NCBI GenBank assembly: GCA_021372295.1
Contig: JAJFUS010000032.1
Coordinates: 1-64,000, forward strand
Length of the DNA: 64,000 nt
Reading direction: 5' to 3'
Origin: a bacterium
GTDB taxonomy: Bacteria > Armatimonadota > UBA5829
How positions within the stretch are numbered: the stretch's first letter is position 1; each line of letters starts with the position of its first letter. Both the position numbers and the translations under genes were made by a program. Of the stretch, positions 46,283 through 54,813 are shown piece after piece. Below the pieces are notes generated by a model. The model did not search any database and was not told the DNA's origin. It saw only the letters and a list, made by a program, of their open reading frames with translations.

Positions 46283-46483
46283 TCTGATGGTTTCACCCTC
46301 AGACTCCCAACCAAGGGCCTCCGCCCTTGGAACCCGCTGGGGCCGCGGGCCCCAGACCCCTAATGCAGATTTATATGTTCCCTTAAGGGAACATATAAAT
46401 CTGAGTCAGAAGGTCCAGGAAACCTGGTTTCCTGGCAGAGTCCAGAGACAGAGTCTCTGGCGGGGTTTGGGGCGGAGCCTCAA
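46283..46483 (+). repeat. Seven-hairpin 201-bp repeat, copy A
   Basis: This copy aligns without gaps to 61974-62174. Seven inverted repeats occur in a row: 46283-46303, 46311-46330, 46337-46355, the central 38-bp perfect palindrome 46366-46403, 46415-46435, 46442-46460 and 46467-46483. About 147 of the 163 flanking bases match copy B by hand count. The central palindrome shares only its core (TCCC, four A/T, GGGA) and scattered positions with copy B. It fills most of the 361-base gap between the psp operon and the helicase gene. No gene lies in it. Confidence 0.9.
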
Positions 46484-46508
46484 GATTAGTTTTGGAGAAA
46501 CTTCAATT

Positions 46509-48785
46509 ATGGAATCTGCCGCATTCCTGGATTCTATACGCGCCTCCAAGGAGTACCGCGGGCAGGTTGCGCACGTCGAAGCCATTCCCGCCAGGGCCGC
46601 CGCCTGGCGAGATATCGAGCCGCCGGTTTCCGGCAGAACCGCCGACGCCCTCGACCGCCTCGGCGTAACCCGTTTCTATATCCACCAGGCCGACTCCATC
46701 GAAGCCGTGCGGCGCGGCGAGCATGTGGTCGTAGTAACCGCCACCGCCAGTGGCAAGACTCTATGCTATAACGTGCCGGTGATGGAGTCGCTGGAGGCCG
46801 ATCCAAAATCTCGCGCGCTGTATATTTACCCGACCAAAGCTCTCGCGCAGGATCAACTCGGCAAGCTCAGGCAATTCGGTCTGGCGAGCATCAAGGCCGC
46901 GACTTATGACGGCGACACCCCCCGCAAAGACCGGCCATTTGTGAAGAGCACAGCAAATATCGTCCTCACAAACCCCGACATGCTACACTGCGGCATATTG
47001 CCCTATCACTCAACGTGGTCTGAGCTGTTTCGCAATCTCAAGTTCATCGTAATCGACGAAGTTCACATGTATCGCGGGGTCTTCGGCGCGCATGTGGCGA
47101 ACGTGATAAGACGGCTTCGGCGAATCGCGAAATATTACGGCTCCGATCCCCAGTTTGTGTGCGCATCGGCGACTGTAAGCGATCCCCACGGCCTCGTAAA
47201 AGATCTCACAGGCATCGACGCCCGGGTAATCGACGACGACGGCTCGCCATCTGGCCCGAAGTCGTTCGTGTTCTGGAACCCGCCGTATATCGCGGGCAAG
47301 GACGAACGCCGCAGCGCCAACTCCGAGGCGGTAAACCTGCTGACGAAGATGGTACAGTCAGGCATTCGCACAATTGTCTTCACCAAAGCTCGAAAGACCG
47401 CCGAACTGATACTTAGATACGCGAAAACGGCTCTAAAGGACGAAAAGTCGCCGCTTGCAGACAAAATCATGGCCTATCGAGCGGGATACAGGCCCGCTGA
47501 ACGACGCGATATCGAGCAAAGGCTCTTCTCGGGCGACCTGATGGGTGTCACATCGACGAGCGCGCTAGAGGTCGGCGTGGACATAGGCGGGCTGGACGCG
47601 GTGGTGATGGTCGGCTATCCGGGCACGGTCGCGAGCACCTGGCAGCAGGCTGGCCGAGCGGGTCGAGGGCTTAAAGGTTCGATGGCAGTGCTCATCGGCC
47701 TGGACAACCCCATCGACCAGTATATTATGCGCAATCCCGACTATTTTTTCTCGCACGAACACGAACGCGCAATTGTCGACTCGCAGAACCCGTATATACT
47801 CGCCGATCACCTGCTCTGCGCAGCTTACGAGATTCCTATCGACAAGAACGAAGTCGAGGATCTTTTCGGCGAACGCGCATGGGACTTACTCGGAACGCTC
47901 GGCGATTTGGGTCAGCTTCAATACAGACGCAGGTGGTATTGGACAGGCTCCACATATCCCGCCGCCGACGTAAACATCCGCTCCGCCGGAGGCAGTTACA
48001 GCATAGTCTCGATTGAAAAGGGCGGCGCTCTGCTGGGGACGGTCGATGGTTCGAGCGCATTCGACACGGTTCACCCCGGCGCGGTCTATTTGCATTCTGG
48101 CGAAAGCTATGTCGTAACAAAGCTCGACATCGACGAGCAAGTGGCCTATGTCGAGAAGAGCGAGGTAAACTATTACACAACTCCCGGTGATCAGACTCGA
48201 ATTTGCGTGGAAAACGAACTGGAATCGCGCGCACTCTCCGACACACCCGTGACCCCGATCAGCTTTGGCGAGGTGACTGTCGCCAACCGGGTCACGCATT
48301 ACTGGCGCAAGAAGCTTTTCAGCGACGAAGTGATTGAAAAACGTCCTCTCGACCTGCCTGAAATCGAGCTCAGAACGGAAGCCGTCTGGATCACGATGCC
48401 CGACGAAGTGACAAACAAACTCATAGGCCGCGCCTTCGATCTAGCCGGAACGATCCACGCAATCGAGCACGCGGCAATCGGTCTGCTTCCGCTGATTGCG
48501 TTATGCGACCGTCAGGACATCGGCGGAGTGTCTCATCCCGATCATCCCGATACCGACGGCAAACCAGTAATCTTCATCTACGACGGCCATGCGGGCGGCG
48601 TGGGCCTGGCGCGCGCCGCGTACAATCAAATCGAGGATCTTCTCTCCGCCACTCTCACAACAATTCGCGACTGCCCGTGCGATGACGGCTGCCCATCATG
48701 CATCCAGTCGCCCAAATGCGGCAACAATAACGAGCCTCTGGATAAAGCGGGAGCGGTGTTCGCCCTAACCGAGATGATTGGCTAG
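46509..48785 (+). CDS. DEAD/DEAH-box helicase of the MrfA/YprA family
   Basis: A 758-residue superfamily 2 helicase. Visible are the Q-like region, Walker A (ATASGKT), DEVH box, ASAT motif III, the C-terminal helicase lobe (TSALEVGVDIGGLDAVV, QQAGRAGR) and a C-terminal DUF1998-type zinc-binding cluster (CPCDDGCPSCIQSPKCGNNN). MrfA of Bacillus helps repair mitomycin-type DNA damage. ATG 46509 has GGAG 11 bases upstream; the frame is open further left only because repeat copy A has no stop in it. Confidence 0.93.
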   Translation: MESAAFLDSIRASKEYRGQVAHVEAIPARAAAWRDIEPPVSGRTADALDRLGVTRFYIHQADSIEAVRRGEHVVVVTATASGKTLCYNVPVMESLEADPKSRALYIYPTKALAQDQLGKLRQFGLASIKAATYDGDTPRKDRPFVKSTANIVLTNPDMLHCGILPYHSTWSELFRNLKFIVIDEVHMYRGVFGAHVANVIRRLRRIAKYYGSDPQFVCASATVSDPHGLVKDLTGIDARVIDDDGSPSGPKSFVFWNPPYIAGKDERRSANSEAVNLLTKMVQSGIRTIVFTKARKTAELILRYAKTALKDEKSPLADKIMAYRAGYRPAERRDIEQRLFSGDLMGVTSTSALEVGVDIGGLDAVVMVGYPGTVASTWQQAGRAGRGLKGSMAVLIGLDNPIDQYIMRNPDYFFSHEHERAIVDSQNPYILADHLLCAAYEIPIDKNEVEDLFGERAWDLLGTLGDLGQLQYRRRWYWTGSTYPAADVNIRSAGGSYSIVSIEKGGALLGTVDGSSAFDTVHPGAVYLHSGESYVVTKLDIDEQVAYVEKSEVNYYTTPGDQTRICVENELESRALSDTPVTPISFGEVTVANRVTHYWRKKLFSDEVIEKRPLDLPEIELRTEAVWITMPDEVTNKLIGRAFDLAGTIHAIEHAAIGLLPLIALCDRQDIGGVSHPDHPDTDGKPVIFIYDGHAGGVGLARAAYNQIEDLLSATLTTIRDCPCDDGCPSCIQSPKCGNNNEPLDKAGAVFALTEMIG

Positions 48786-48833
48786 ATTTTGTCAGGTTGT
48801 GTGGTCTGTAATTCTTTGCATCGCCCGCACATG

Positions 48834-48862
48834 TTGATTTTCCAAGCGATAATAATTATCAT
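48834..48862 (+). promoter_or_regulatory. Porin promoter overlapped by a Fur-type operator
   Basis: TTGATT (48834-48839) and TATCAT (48857-48862) are 17 bases apart. The 15-mer CGATAATAATTATCA (48847-48861) matches the Fur 7-1-7 inverted repeat (TGATAATnATTATCA) in all positions but the first and covers the spacer and -10. Confidence 0.55.
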
Positions 48863-48869
48863 TAGGCAT

Positions 48870-49135
48870 TCTAATGCTGAGGCCGCTAGTCGATAACACA
48901 CTGTTGGAAAATAAGTCTAAACTGAGACTTACCACAACCGATAATCATTGTGTAAGTGTCTTTTTAGACGAAAGGGAGGCGGACTGATCGGGTTGGTTGC
49001 TTGCCTCGGAGGAAACTTGGACACTCCGTAAATGCTGCCGACAGATAAGGTCCTCACATTAAGGAGGTGCCCACAACCGTAACATAAATGAATCGGCAAT
49101 GGATATGCATCTACAGTATTCTATGGAGGAGTAAA
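48870..49135 (+). other. Long structured leader upstream of the porin gene
   Basis: About 266 bases separate the predicted transcription start from the TTG start. Two competing structures are visible: AAGTCT/AGACTT (48913-48930) versus GTCTAAA/TTTAGAC (48915-48921, 48963-48969) enclosing ACTTAC/GTAAGT. Further stems are GAGGC/GCCTC (48976-49007) and CGGAG/CTCCG (49007-49028). AAGGAGGTG occurs at 49063-49071 without a nearby start codon. I cannot match it to a known riboswitch. Confidence 0.4.
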
Positions 49136-50224
49136 TTGAAAAGGTATTTAATTGGAGTAATACTTGTATCTCTATTGATGAGCATGGCTGCGGTTTCCGC
49201 GACGGCCCAGGCCATCCAAAATGTCGAACTGCACGGATACATGCAGAACAGGTTCTATGCCCCGGAGTCGGGAAACATGAGAATCGTGGCGGAGCGGATT
49301 TCCATTTCCGCCAGGGCTACGGTTAACGAGACCTCAACCGCCTATGTGGAGATATACCATCACCCGTATATCACAGCGGCCGAACCGGCTGAACAGTATC
49401 GCACTTACGTCGAGAGCGCGTATTACGACATGCCTCTGGGCGCAGGTAGATTAAGATTCGGCAAAGGCAGACAGCTCAACTTCGGTATCGTACCGACGGC
49501 CACCAACAGAAAAACCACTCAGTACGGCATCGTCCCTGAAACGTTCACCAAAGACCGGATCGTCGGTGCGCAATATACGCGGAAGTCGGGAATCTTCGAT
49601 GGCGGTATTTCCCTCTATACCGATACGTCGCTTGGAACCTCCAATATCGGCGACTATCCCAGCGTGGACGCAGCCGATGTAGTCAAGCACTATGTGGACA
49701 AGGATATTCCGTCCAACCTGAGCGGCGAGATGGCCGCGAGTATCCGGTTCGGTATCTCCAAGCCCTGCTTCCAGGCGCATATATCCGGCGCGACCGGCCA
49801 GCTTAACGAAACCGATATAGCCACACTCAACGGTGTATACGGTCTTGCAAGCACGGATGACGCTCACAACAAGTACGGCGCAGACGCGACCTACGCCCAT
49901 GGCAATTTTGTTGCTCAGGCTGAGTACTATGTCGGCAATTTCAGCTTCCTGAAGATCACCGGCTACAACCTGCTCGTTGGTTACACATTGCCCAAGCAGC
50001 AGCGCATAACTCTAAGATACAATGCGCTCGATAACGATCGGGCTGCAGTGGCGGGCCAGACACAGACCTACGACACTCAGCAGTGGATCCTCGGATTCGT
50101 TCAGCCTATTGCAAAAAACGTATGGGCTGAGTTCCAGTACGAGAAGAACTCCGCCGACGTTCCGGCAGGCTCGCCGGAGCCCAGTAACGATCTGCTCTTC
50201 GTAGAGTTGTTCACGGGCTTCTAA
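49136..50224 (+). CDS. Outer-membrane porin-like beta-barrel
   Basis: A 362-residue protein with a signal peptide (YLIGVILVSLLMSMAAVSATAQA) and alternating polar/hydrophobic strands typical of 16-stranded porins, beginning VELHGYMQNRFYAP and ending ELFTGF with a C-terminal aromatic residue as in outer-membrane proteins. The TTG start at 49136 has GGAGG 6 bases upstream; ATG 49088 would add a non-signal extension. A Fur-type operator upstream suggests that it imports a metal complex or is repressed by iron. Confidence 0.85.
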   Translation: MKRYLIGVILVSLLMSMAAVSATAQAIQNVELHGYMQNRFYAPESGNMRIVAERISISARATVNETSTAYVEIYHHPYITAAEPAEQYRTYVESAYYDMPLGAGRLRFGKGRQLNFGIVPTATNRKTTQYGIVPETFTKDRIVGAQYTRKSGIFDGGISLYTDTSLGTSNIGDYPSVDAADVVKHYVDKDIPSNLSGEMAASIRFGISKPCFQAHISGATGQLNETDIATLNGVYGLASTDDAHNKYGADATYAHGNFVAQAEYYVGNFSFLKITGYNLLVGYTLPKQQRITLRYNALDNDRAAVAGQTQTYDTQQWILGFVQPIAKNVWAEFQYEKNSADVPAGSPEPSNDLLFVELFTGF

Positions 50225-50268
50225 ATAGCACTGACATTTCAAGGCTTGTATCTGAAACACGGATAATC

Positions 50269-50306
50269 CAAGGGGCTGCATAATGATTTATGCGGCCCCT
50301 TGTTTT
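50269..50306 (+). terminator. Strong intrinsic terminator after the porin gene
   Basis: A 15-bp stem (CAAGGGGCTGCATAA against TTATGCGGCCCCTTG, one T-G pair) with a TGAT loop is followed by TTTTGTCT. Confidence 0.85.
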
Positions 50307-50332
50307 GTCTGTGCCACTTATGGGCAAACACA

Positions 50333-50361
50333 TTGACAGCGCATATCACCTGTCTTATACT
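50333..50361 (+). promoter_or_regulatory. Promoter of the metallophosphatase-cytochrome gene
   Basis: A perfect TTGACA (50333-50338) and TATACT (50356-50361) are 17 bases apart, 51 bases before the TTG start. Confidence 0.7.
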
Positions 50362-50412
50362 TAGGGTTGGTGTCTTCATTTTCCAATTCCTTTCAAAACG
50401 GGAGGCTGTCCG

Positions 50413-51744
50413 TTGAGACGTTCACATATAGTCGTTGCGGTTCTGTGCGCGAGTGCAATGTTTGCAGTCGGCCTGGCTGCTGTCGGAATCAACGCCGGTG
50501 AGCAGAAGAAGTCTATCCGAGTCATCTATTCCAATGACCTTATAGGCTACACCGAGCCGTGCGGTTGCGGCGGCCATTATGAGGGCGGCTTGCCAAGACG
50601 AGCCACTGAGATGTCGATCCTGGTCAAGGAAAACCCAAATATCGTGGTTGTAGACAGCGGAAACCTCTCCAATACGCCTGAAAAGCTGGATGTCATCACA
50701 ACGGTTATGTCTCAGCTGAATTACGATGCAATAGGAATGGGTGCCAGCGATATACGCCTGGGCAAAGACTTCTTGAATGAGACTGCGGCCAAAAAGTTGG
50801 TCGTCCTCGATGCTTCACCCGCAGCAAAAGAAACCACCAAGCCTTACGTCATAAAAGTGGTTGACGGCGTGAAAGTCGGCATCATATCGTTCGGCTTCGT
50901 GCCGGAAAAACAAGACCAATTAGCGCTCAGGAAATCGCTTTACGGCACATATAAGAAGGCTCGGGACGAGTCCGACATACTCATCGTCCTGGATCAGTCC
51001 GACACGATCAATAAGGAATGGATCGAGCGAAACGGCCCAAGGTTCGGCGCGCCTGATCTCGTAGTCGGCGGCGTGCAGAAGATGGGAATGACCCAGCCGG
51101 ATGTAGTCGGGAAAACGTATATATGCCCCACGTCGTATCAGGGCAAGTATCTGGGAGTAGCCGATGTCGAGTTCGTCAAAGGTCATGACGCGAAGATAGA
51201 CGTCCGCAAGATTTTCCTTGAAAAGGCTATACCGGAAGACGAAGCCGTGCTAAAGATGGTCAAGGGCGAACGCGAACATGCCGTAAAAACCTCCAGCAGG
51301 CAGCTGGTCGCGCCCAAGGCCGGCAAGAATATAATTGCTTCAGGGTCATCAGCGGGAGACGGCGACAAAAAGCCCTACTATCCTCCGCAACTGTGCAGAA
51401 CTTGCCACCTCAAAGAATACGAAGATTGGGCAAAAACTGGTCACGCGAATGCCATCAAGACGCTTGTCGACGCCAAACGCACAGTGCCCGAATGCCTCAC
51501 CTGCCATACGGAAATGTTTCGCAGGCTTGGACAGTGGGCATCCTCAGCGGACGGCATCGGCGGCGTGGAGTGCGCTTCATGTCATGCCAATTCGCTGCCT
51601 CACGGGTTGGAACGTACAAATGTGAAGCAGAAAACGAAAGTAAACCCTGCTTTATGTCTGGATTGCCATACCAAGGACAAGAGTCCCGAATATGACGAGG
51701 ACTTGTATTTCCCTATGACGACTCACGGCGCATCAGACGACTAA
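50413..51744 (+). CDS. Exported metallophosphatase-like/multihaem cytochrome c fusion
   Basis: A 443-residue exported protein (signal peptide about 5-26). The N-terminal 280 residues resemble the 5'-nucleotidase/metallophosphatase fold (SNDLIGYTEPCGCGGHYEGG, VVDSGNLSN, IGMGASD), though the usual metal-ligand pattern is incomplete. The C-terminal part has four CxxCH haem c sites (CRTCH, CLTCH, CASCH, CLDCH). It may move electrons in the periplasm. The TTG start at 50413 has GGAGG 7 bases upstream. Confidence 0.88.
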   Translation: MRRSHIVVAVLCASAMFAVGLAAVGINAGEQKKSIRVIYSNDLIGYTEPCGCGGHYEGGLPRRATEMSILVKENPNIVVVDSGNLSNTPEKLDVITTVMSQLNYDAIGMGASDIRLGKDFLNETAAKKLVVLDASPAAKETTKPYVIKVVDGVKVGIISFGFVPEKQDQLALRKSLYGTYKKARDESDILIVLDQSDTINKEWIERNGPRFGAPDLVVGGVQKMGMTQPDVVGKTYICPTSYQGKYLGVADVEFVKGHDAKIDVRKIFLEKAIPEDEAVLKMVKGEREHAVKTSSRQLVAPKAGKNIIASGSSAGDGDKKPYYPPQLCRTCHLKEYEDWAKTGHANAIKTLVDAKRTVPECLTCHTEMFRRLGQWASSADGIGGVECASCHANSLPHGLERTNVKQKTKVNPALCLDCHTKDKSPEYDEDLYFPMTTHGASDD

Positions 51745-51826
51745 AGGAACATTACAGCTCTGTTACCGTCTAACAAGAGGTGTTTCAACTGCCGATAATT
51801 ACGGATAGAGCACGTGATAACTAAAC

Positions 51827-51849
51827 GTTGAGAGATCTGGACTCTCAAC
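51827..51849 (+). terminator. Hairpin between the cytochrome and NlpC/P60 genes
   Basis: A perfect 8-bp stem (GTTGAGAG/CTCTCAAC) with a 7-base loop and more CTCTC repeats after it. It belongs to the GAGAG-rich hairpins also seen at 31725 and near 34100 and 37031. Confidence 0.4.
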
Positions 51850-51880
51850 TCTCAGCTATTTTCGATGGAGACCACCCGGT

Positions 51881-52702
51881 TTGATTCGCATTACTAGTTT
51901 AACTTTTACAGCAATACTTGCACTTATATGGTCATGTTCGACTTTATGCATGGCCGACACTCTCACACTGAGTCTGGAAAGTCCCACACTAGGAACTTCG
52001 AGCAAACAGCAACCCACTTCTAGCCAAGCGAAGAAAACCGTCAAGCAGACCACCGTTAAAGTGGGCCGGGTAGGTACGGTGTGTGTGTCTTCCGCTGCTA
52101 TATATCACGCAAAATCTGCGTCGGCAGCAAAATATGCCATGGTAAAATCCGACACTCCTCTCGCTATAGTCAAGGAAGAGGGTGAATGGTACGGCGTGTT
52201 GATGTCCAATGGCCAGATCGGCTGGATCAAGGCATTCAACGTCAAAGAAACGGGTTATGATCTTATCGCCAAGAAACCTTTTGATCGCGGCGAGGGCACG
52301 TCGAGAGGCTCTCAGACAACACGAACGGGCATATCGTGGCTCGATGACCTGGTTCGCACCGCATCGCAAACATCGGTTGCGCGATATCTCTACGGCGGCA
52401 CTAACCCCTCGACAGGAATGGATTGTTCGGCGTTTGTGCGTATGGTCTTTGGACAGTATAACGTCAAGCTCCCAAGAACCGCACGCGAGCAGGCGCTCGT
52501 AGGGCAGACGGTGCCCTTCGACCAACTCCAGCCCGGCGACAGGCTTTATTTCTCCTGCCGAAAATCATATATAGACCATTGCGGAATCTATACAGGCAAT
52601 GGTAACTTCGTTCACTGTTCGGCCACGCGCAACGGCGTAGGTATCGACAGCCTCGCATCCGACTTCTTCTGGCGCAGCCTCGTGGTCGCAAAACGCTCCT
52701 GA
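51881..52702 (+). CDS. Secreted NlpC/P60 peptidoglycan endopeptidase with SH3 domain
   Basis: A 273-residue exported protein: signal peptide (about 5-25), Ser/Thr/Lys-rich linker, SH3b domain (about 65-120) and NlpC/P60 domain (about 155-270). The catalytic cysteine is in GMDCSAF and histidines in IDHCGIYTG and NFVHCSA. It should cut peptide bonds in peptidoglycan. The TTG start at 51881 has GGAG 10 bases upstream. Confidence 0.92.
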   Translation: MIRITSLTFTAILALIWSCSTLCMADTLTLSLESPTLGTSSKQQPTSSQAKKTVKQTTVKVGRVGTVCVSSAAIYHAKSASAAKYAMVKSDTPLAIVKEEGEWYGVLMSNGQIGWIKAFNVKETGYDLIAKKPFDRGEGTSRGSQTTRTGISWLDDLVRTASQTSVARYLYGGTNPSTGMDCSAFVRMVFGQYNVKLPRTAREQALVGQTVPFDQLQPGDRLYFSCRKSYIDHCGIYTGNGNFVHCSATRNGVGIDSLASDFFWRSLVVAKRS

Positions 52703-52812
52703 TAAATTCGCCTGCAAGATTGAAGCTTTCTCACTGATGGGTAAAGATTTGCGGAACGATCCGTGATTCGGCACGTCCAATCAACAGATTGGAACAAGGG
52801 AGGATGCATTCA

Positions 52813-53385
52813 ATGCGAACTAAAATTTTGATTGTTGTGCTTGTGATTGCGCTGGTTGTAACAGCTGGCCTTGTAATGGCCCAGGGGATGAAAGGCGGAA
52901 AGAAGGCAGCAGGCGGCGGATGCGGAATGGGGCTCGGTATGGGGTTTGGCCCGAAAATCATGAAGGAACTCAACCTCACCTCGGATCAGAGGCAGCAAAT
53001 GAAGACACTTCGCACCGAGTTTATGACGAGCACCCAGGCTGCGCGCGATCAGATGCAGACCAAAGCGCAGGAACTGGCTCAGCTCTGGGCGCAAGATGCG
53101 GGCGCAAGCCAGCTCAAGGCCAAACTTGCTGAGATTGACACTCTCAGAGCAGAAATCCGGGATGCCGGGGTTGATTTTGCCCTCAAGGCTCGAACCCTGC
53201 TTACCGAGGAACAGAGAACTAAGCTCCAGGAGATGATCAAGAGCACTCCCGGATGCGGAGCCGGCCTTTGCGGCGGACTCGGTATGGGCTGTGGACTGGG
53301 CATGGGCGATGGCACAGGCCCTGCCGCTGCGGCCGGAACGTGCCCTATGATGAACACTTCCCCTGCGGATGACGACTCTGAATAA
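52813..53385 (+). CDS. Spy/CpxP-like periplasmic protein
   Basis: A 190-residue exported protein with a signal peptide (ILIVVLVIALVVTAGLVMA), a helical Spy/CpxP core with two LTxxQ-type motifs (LTSDQRQQMKTL, LTEEQRTKLQEM) and Gly/Met/Cys-rich ends (GGGCGMGLGMGFG; GCGAGLCGGLGMGCGLGMG) that could bind copper or other soft metals. ATG 52813 has GGGAGG 9 bases upstream. Related proteins sense metals or protect envelope proteins. Confidence 0.85.
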   Translation: MRTKILIVVLVIALVVTAGLVMAQGMKGGKKAAGGGCGMGLGMGFGPKIMKELNLTSDQRQQMKTLRTEFMTSTQAARDQMQTKAQELAQLWAQDAGASQLKAKLAEIDTLRAEIRDAGVDFALKARTLLTEEQRTKLQEMIKSTPGCGAGLCGGLGMGCGLGMGDGTGPAAAAGTCPMMNTSPADDDSE

Positions 53386-53398
53386 GTTTGATTAAGTG

Positions 53399-53428
53399 TG
53401 AGGGATCTGCTGAACAGCAGATTCCTCA
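53399..53428. terminator. Bidirectional hairpin between the Spy-like gene and tilS
   Basis: A 13-bp stem with one G-T pair (TGAGGGATCTGCT/AGCAGATTCCTCA) and a GAAC loop lies between the convergent genes. Confidence 0.6.
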
Positions 53429-53438
53429 TTGCTTACCC

Positions 53439-54794
53439 TCAGTGAACGATAAGACGCACAGCTTGAAGTGTATCTGCCCCTATCTTCCCAGCTTCCGAAC
53501 TGACGATCTCAGCCACCCACAATATCTTCTCATCGTCCGCTATTACAATGGCTCGCGCCCTATCACCTTTTGGAATTTTCTTGTCTACGAAAACGTCCTG
53601 CAGTTTCTTGCTCGCATTCATGCCAAACGGAGCAATCCTATCTCCATTCTGCAGATTTCTGGCGTGGAGTTGCCCACTGATAGACCTCACGTCGATCAAC
53701 ACCTCATCTGGAAGAAGTTTGCGAACCTCCGGTTTGGTGACGACCTCGGCCTCGATCATACGGTCGACCTCGGCTATTGAAGTAATTCCAGGCACATTCA
53801 ACGCGATGTCAAACGGCTCAATTACAACATCTTCCCGCTTCACATCAATCCTGAACTCGTTCTCACTCCTCCGCGCGTAGATTCGCCCTGTTGTAAGCGT
53901 GATCGTGAAATCCTCGTCACCTTGCAACGCATCCAGAATACGATCCACTTGCTCAAGAGAAATATCCTTCAAATCGCCCTTGGCGCGTTCGATTTCTGAC
54001 CGCACAATCTGTCTTTGAATAGCAATCGGAAGGCTTTTAAGCAGACCTGCGTCCATCGAGCCGCGATATGTCACACCCAACCGCGCTTTTGCAGCGGCAA
54101 GCGACATAAAGTCGCTCGCATCGGACGCAATATCGGCAAGACGCGTCAAGGCGGAGCGAATTTCAGGATTATAGCTCGATTCCAGCATGGGCAGCAGTTC
54201 GTAACGGATTCTATTACGCGAGTAGGCAATGTCCATATTTGTCTCGTCCACCCGGAACGGGAGTTTGTTTTCGGCAATATAGGCTTCGATTTCTTTGCGC
54301 GAAGTATCCAGCAGAGGACGGACAATCTCGCCGCGCACAAGTCGAATCGACCCAAGACCATCGATCCCGGCGCCCCTTATGAGGTTAAGCAGCACAGACT
54401 CAGCACGGTCGTCGGCGTTATGCCCGACAGCGATCTTCGACGCGCCCACCTTTGTCGCAGTATCGCGCAAAAACTTATACCGCACTACCCTCGCTGTATC
54501 TTCCAAACAAGTATGAGACTCAGCCTGCAGAGTCGGAACATCTATACGCGATATAGTGCAGGCAAGCCCAAGATTATACGCAAATTCCTTAACAAAACAC
54601 TCGTCCATGTCAGAGGCTTCGCCGCGGATTCCGTGATTGAGATGTGCAACGTGTAGCTCAATTCCAAGTTCGTGGGAGCGTGTATGAAGCGCATGAAGCA
54701 GCGCGACCGAATCCGGCCCGCCGGACACCGCGACGATGACCACGTCTCCGGCGTCAAACATGTGATGGCGTTTTGCAGATGAGAGGATGTCCAT
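53439..54794 (-). CDS. tilS: tRNA(Ile)-lysidine synthetase
   Basis: Modifies the CAU anticodon wobble cytidine of isoleucine tRNA to lysidine. The 451-residue protein has the PP-loop VAVSGGPDSVALLHAL, the HLNHGIRGEASD motif, AVGHNADDRAES, and the C-terminal TilS domain (NGDRIAPFGMNASKKLQDVF). ATG 54794 has GGGAG 8 bases upstream. It lies 19 bases downstream of the proposed homoserine kinase gene. Confidence 0.95.
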   Translation of the reverse strand: MDILSSAKRHHMFDAGDVVIVAVSGGPDSVALLHALHTRSHELGIELHVAHLNHGIRGEASDMDECFVKEFAYNLGLACTISRIDVPTLQAESHTCLEDTARVVRYKFLRDTATKVGASKIAVGHNADDRAESVLLNLIRGAGIDGLGSIRLVRGEIVRPLLDTSRKEIEAYIAENKLPFRVDETNMDIAYSRNRIRYELLPMLESSYNPEIRSALTRLADIASDASDFMSLAAAKARLGVTYRGSMDAGLLKSLPIAIQRQIVRSEIERAKGDLKDISLEQVDRILDALQGDEDFTITLTTGRIYARRSENEFRIDVKREDVVIEPFDIALNVPGITSIAEVDRMIEAEVVTKPEVRKLLPDEVLIDVRSISGQLHARNLQNGDRIAPFGMNASKKLQDVFVDKKIPKGDRARAIVIADDEKILWVAEIVSSEAGKIGADTLQAVRLIVH

Positions 54795-54813
54795 GTCGGG
54801 TTCTCCCTCTCGG

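Noticed and set aside
46287..46508. N-terminal extension of the helicase through the repeat element
   Set aside because: The extra residues translate repeat copy A and match no helicase; ATG 46509 has a ribosome binding site.
48915..48969. TPP riboswitch
   Set aside because: CTGAGA occurs but the second conserved sensor region is missing.
49007..49028. RNase P RNA-like segment (GGAGGAAAC...)
   Set aside because: Only a few bases resemble the conserved RNase P core; the other conserved regions are absent.
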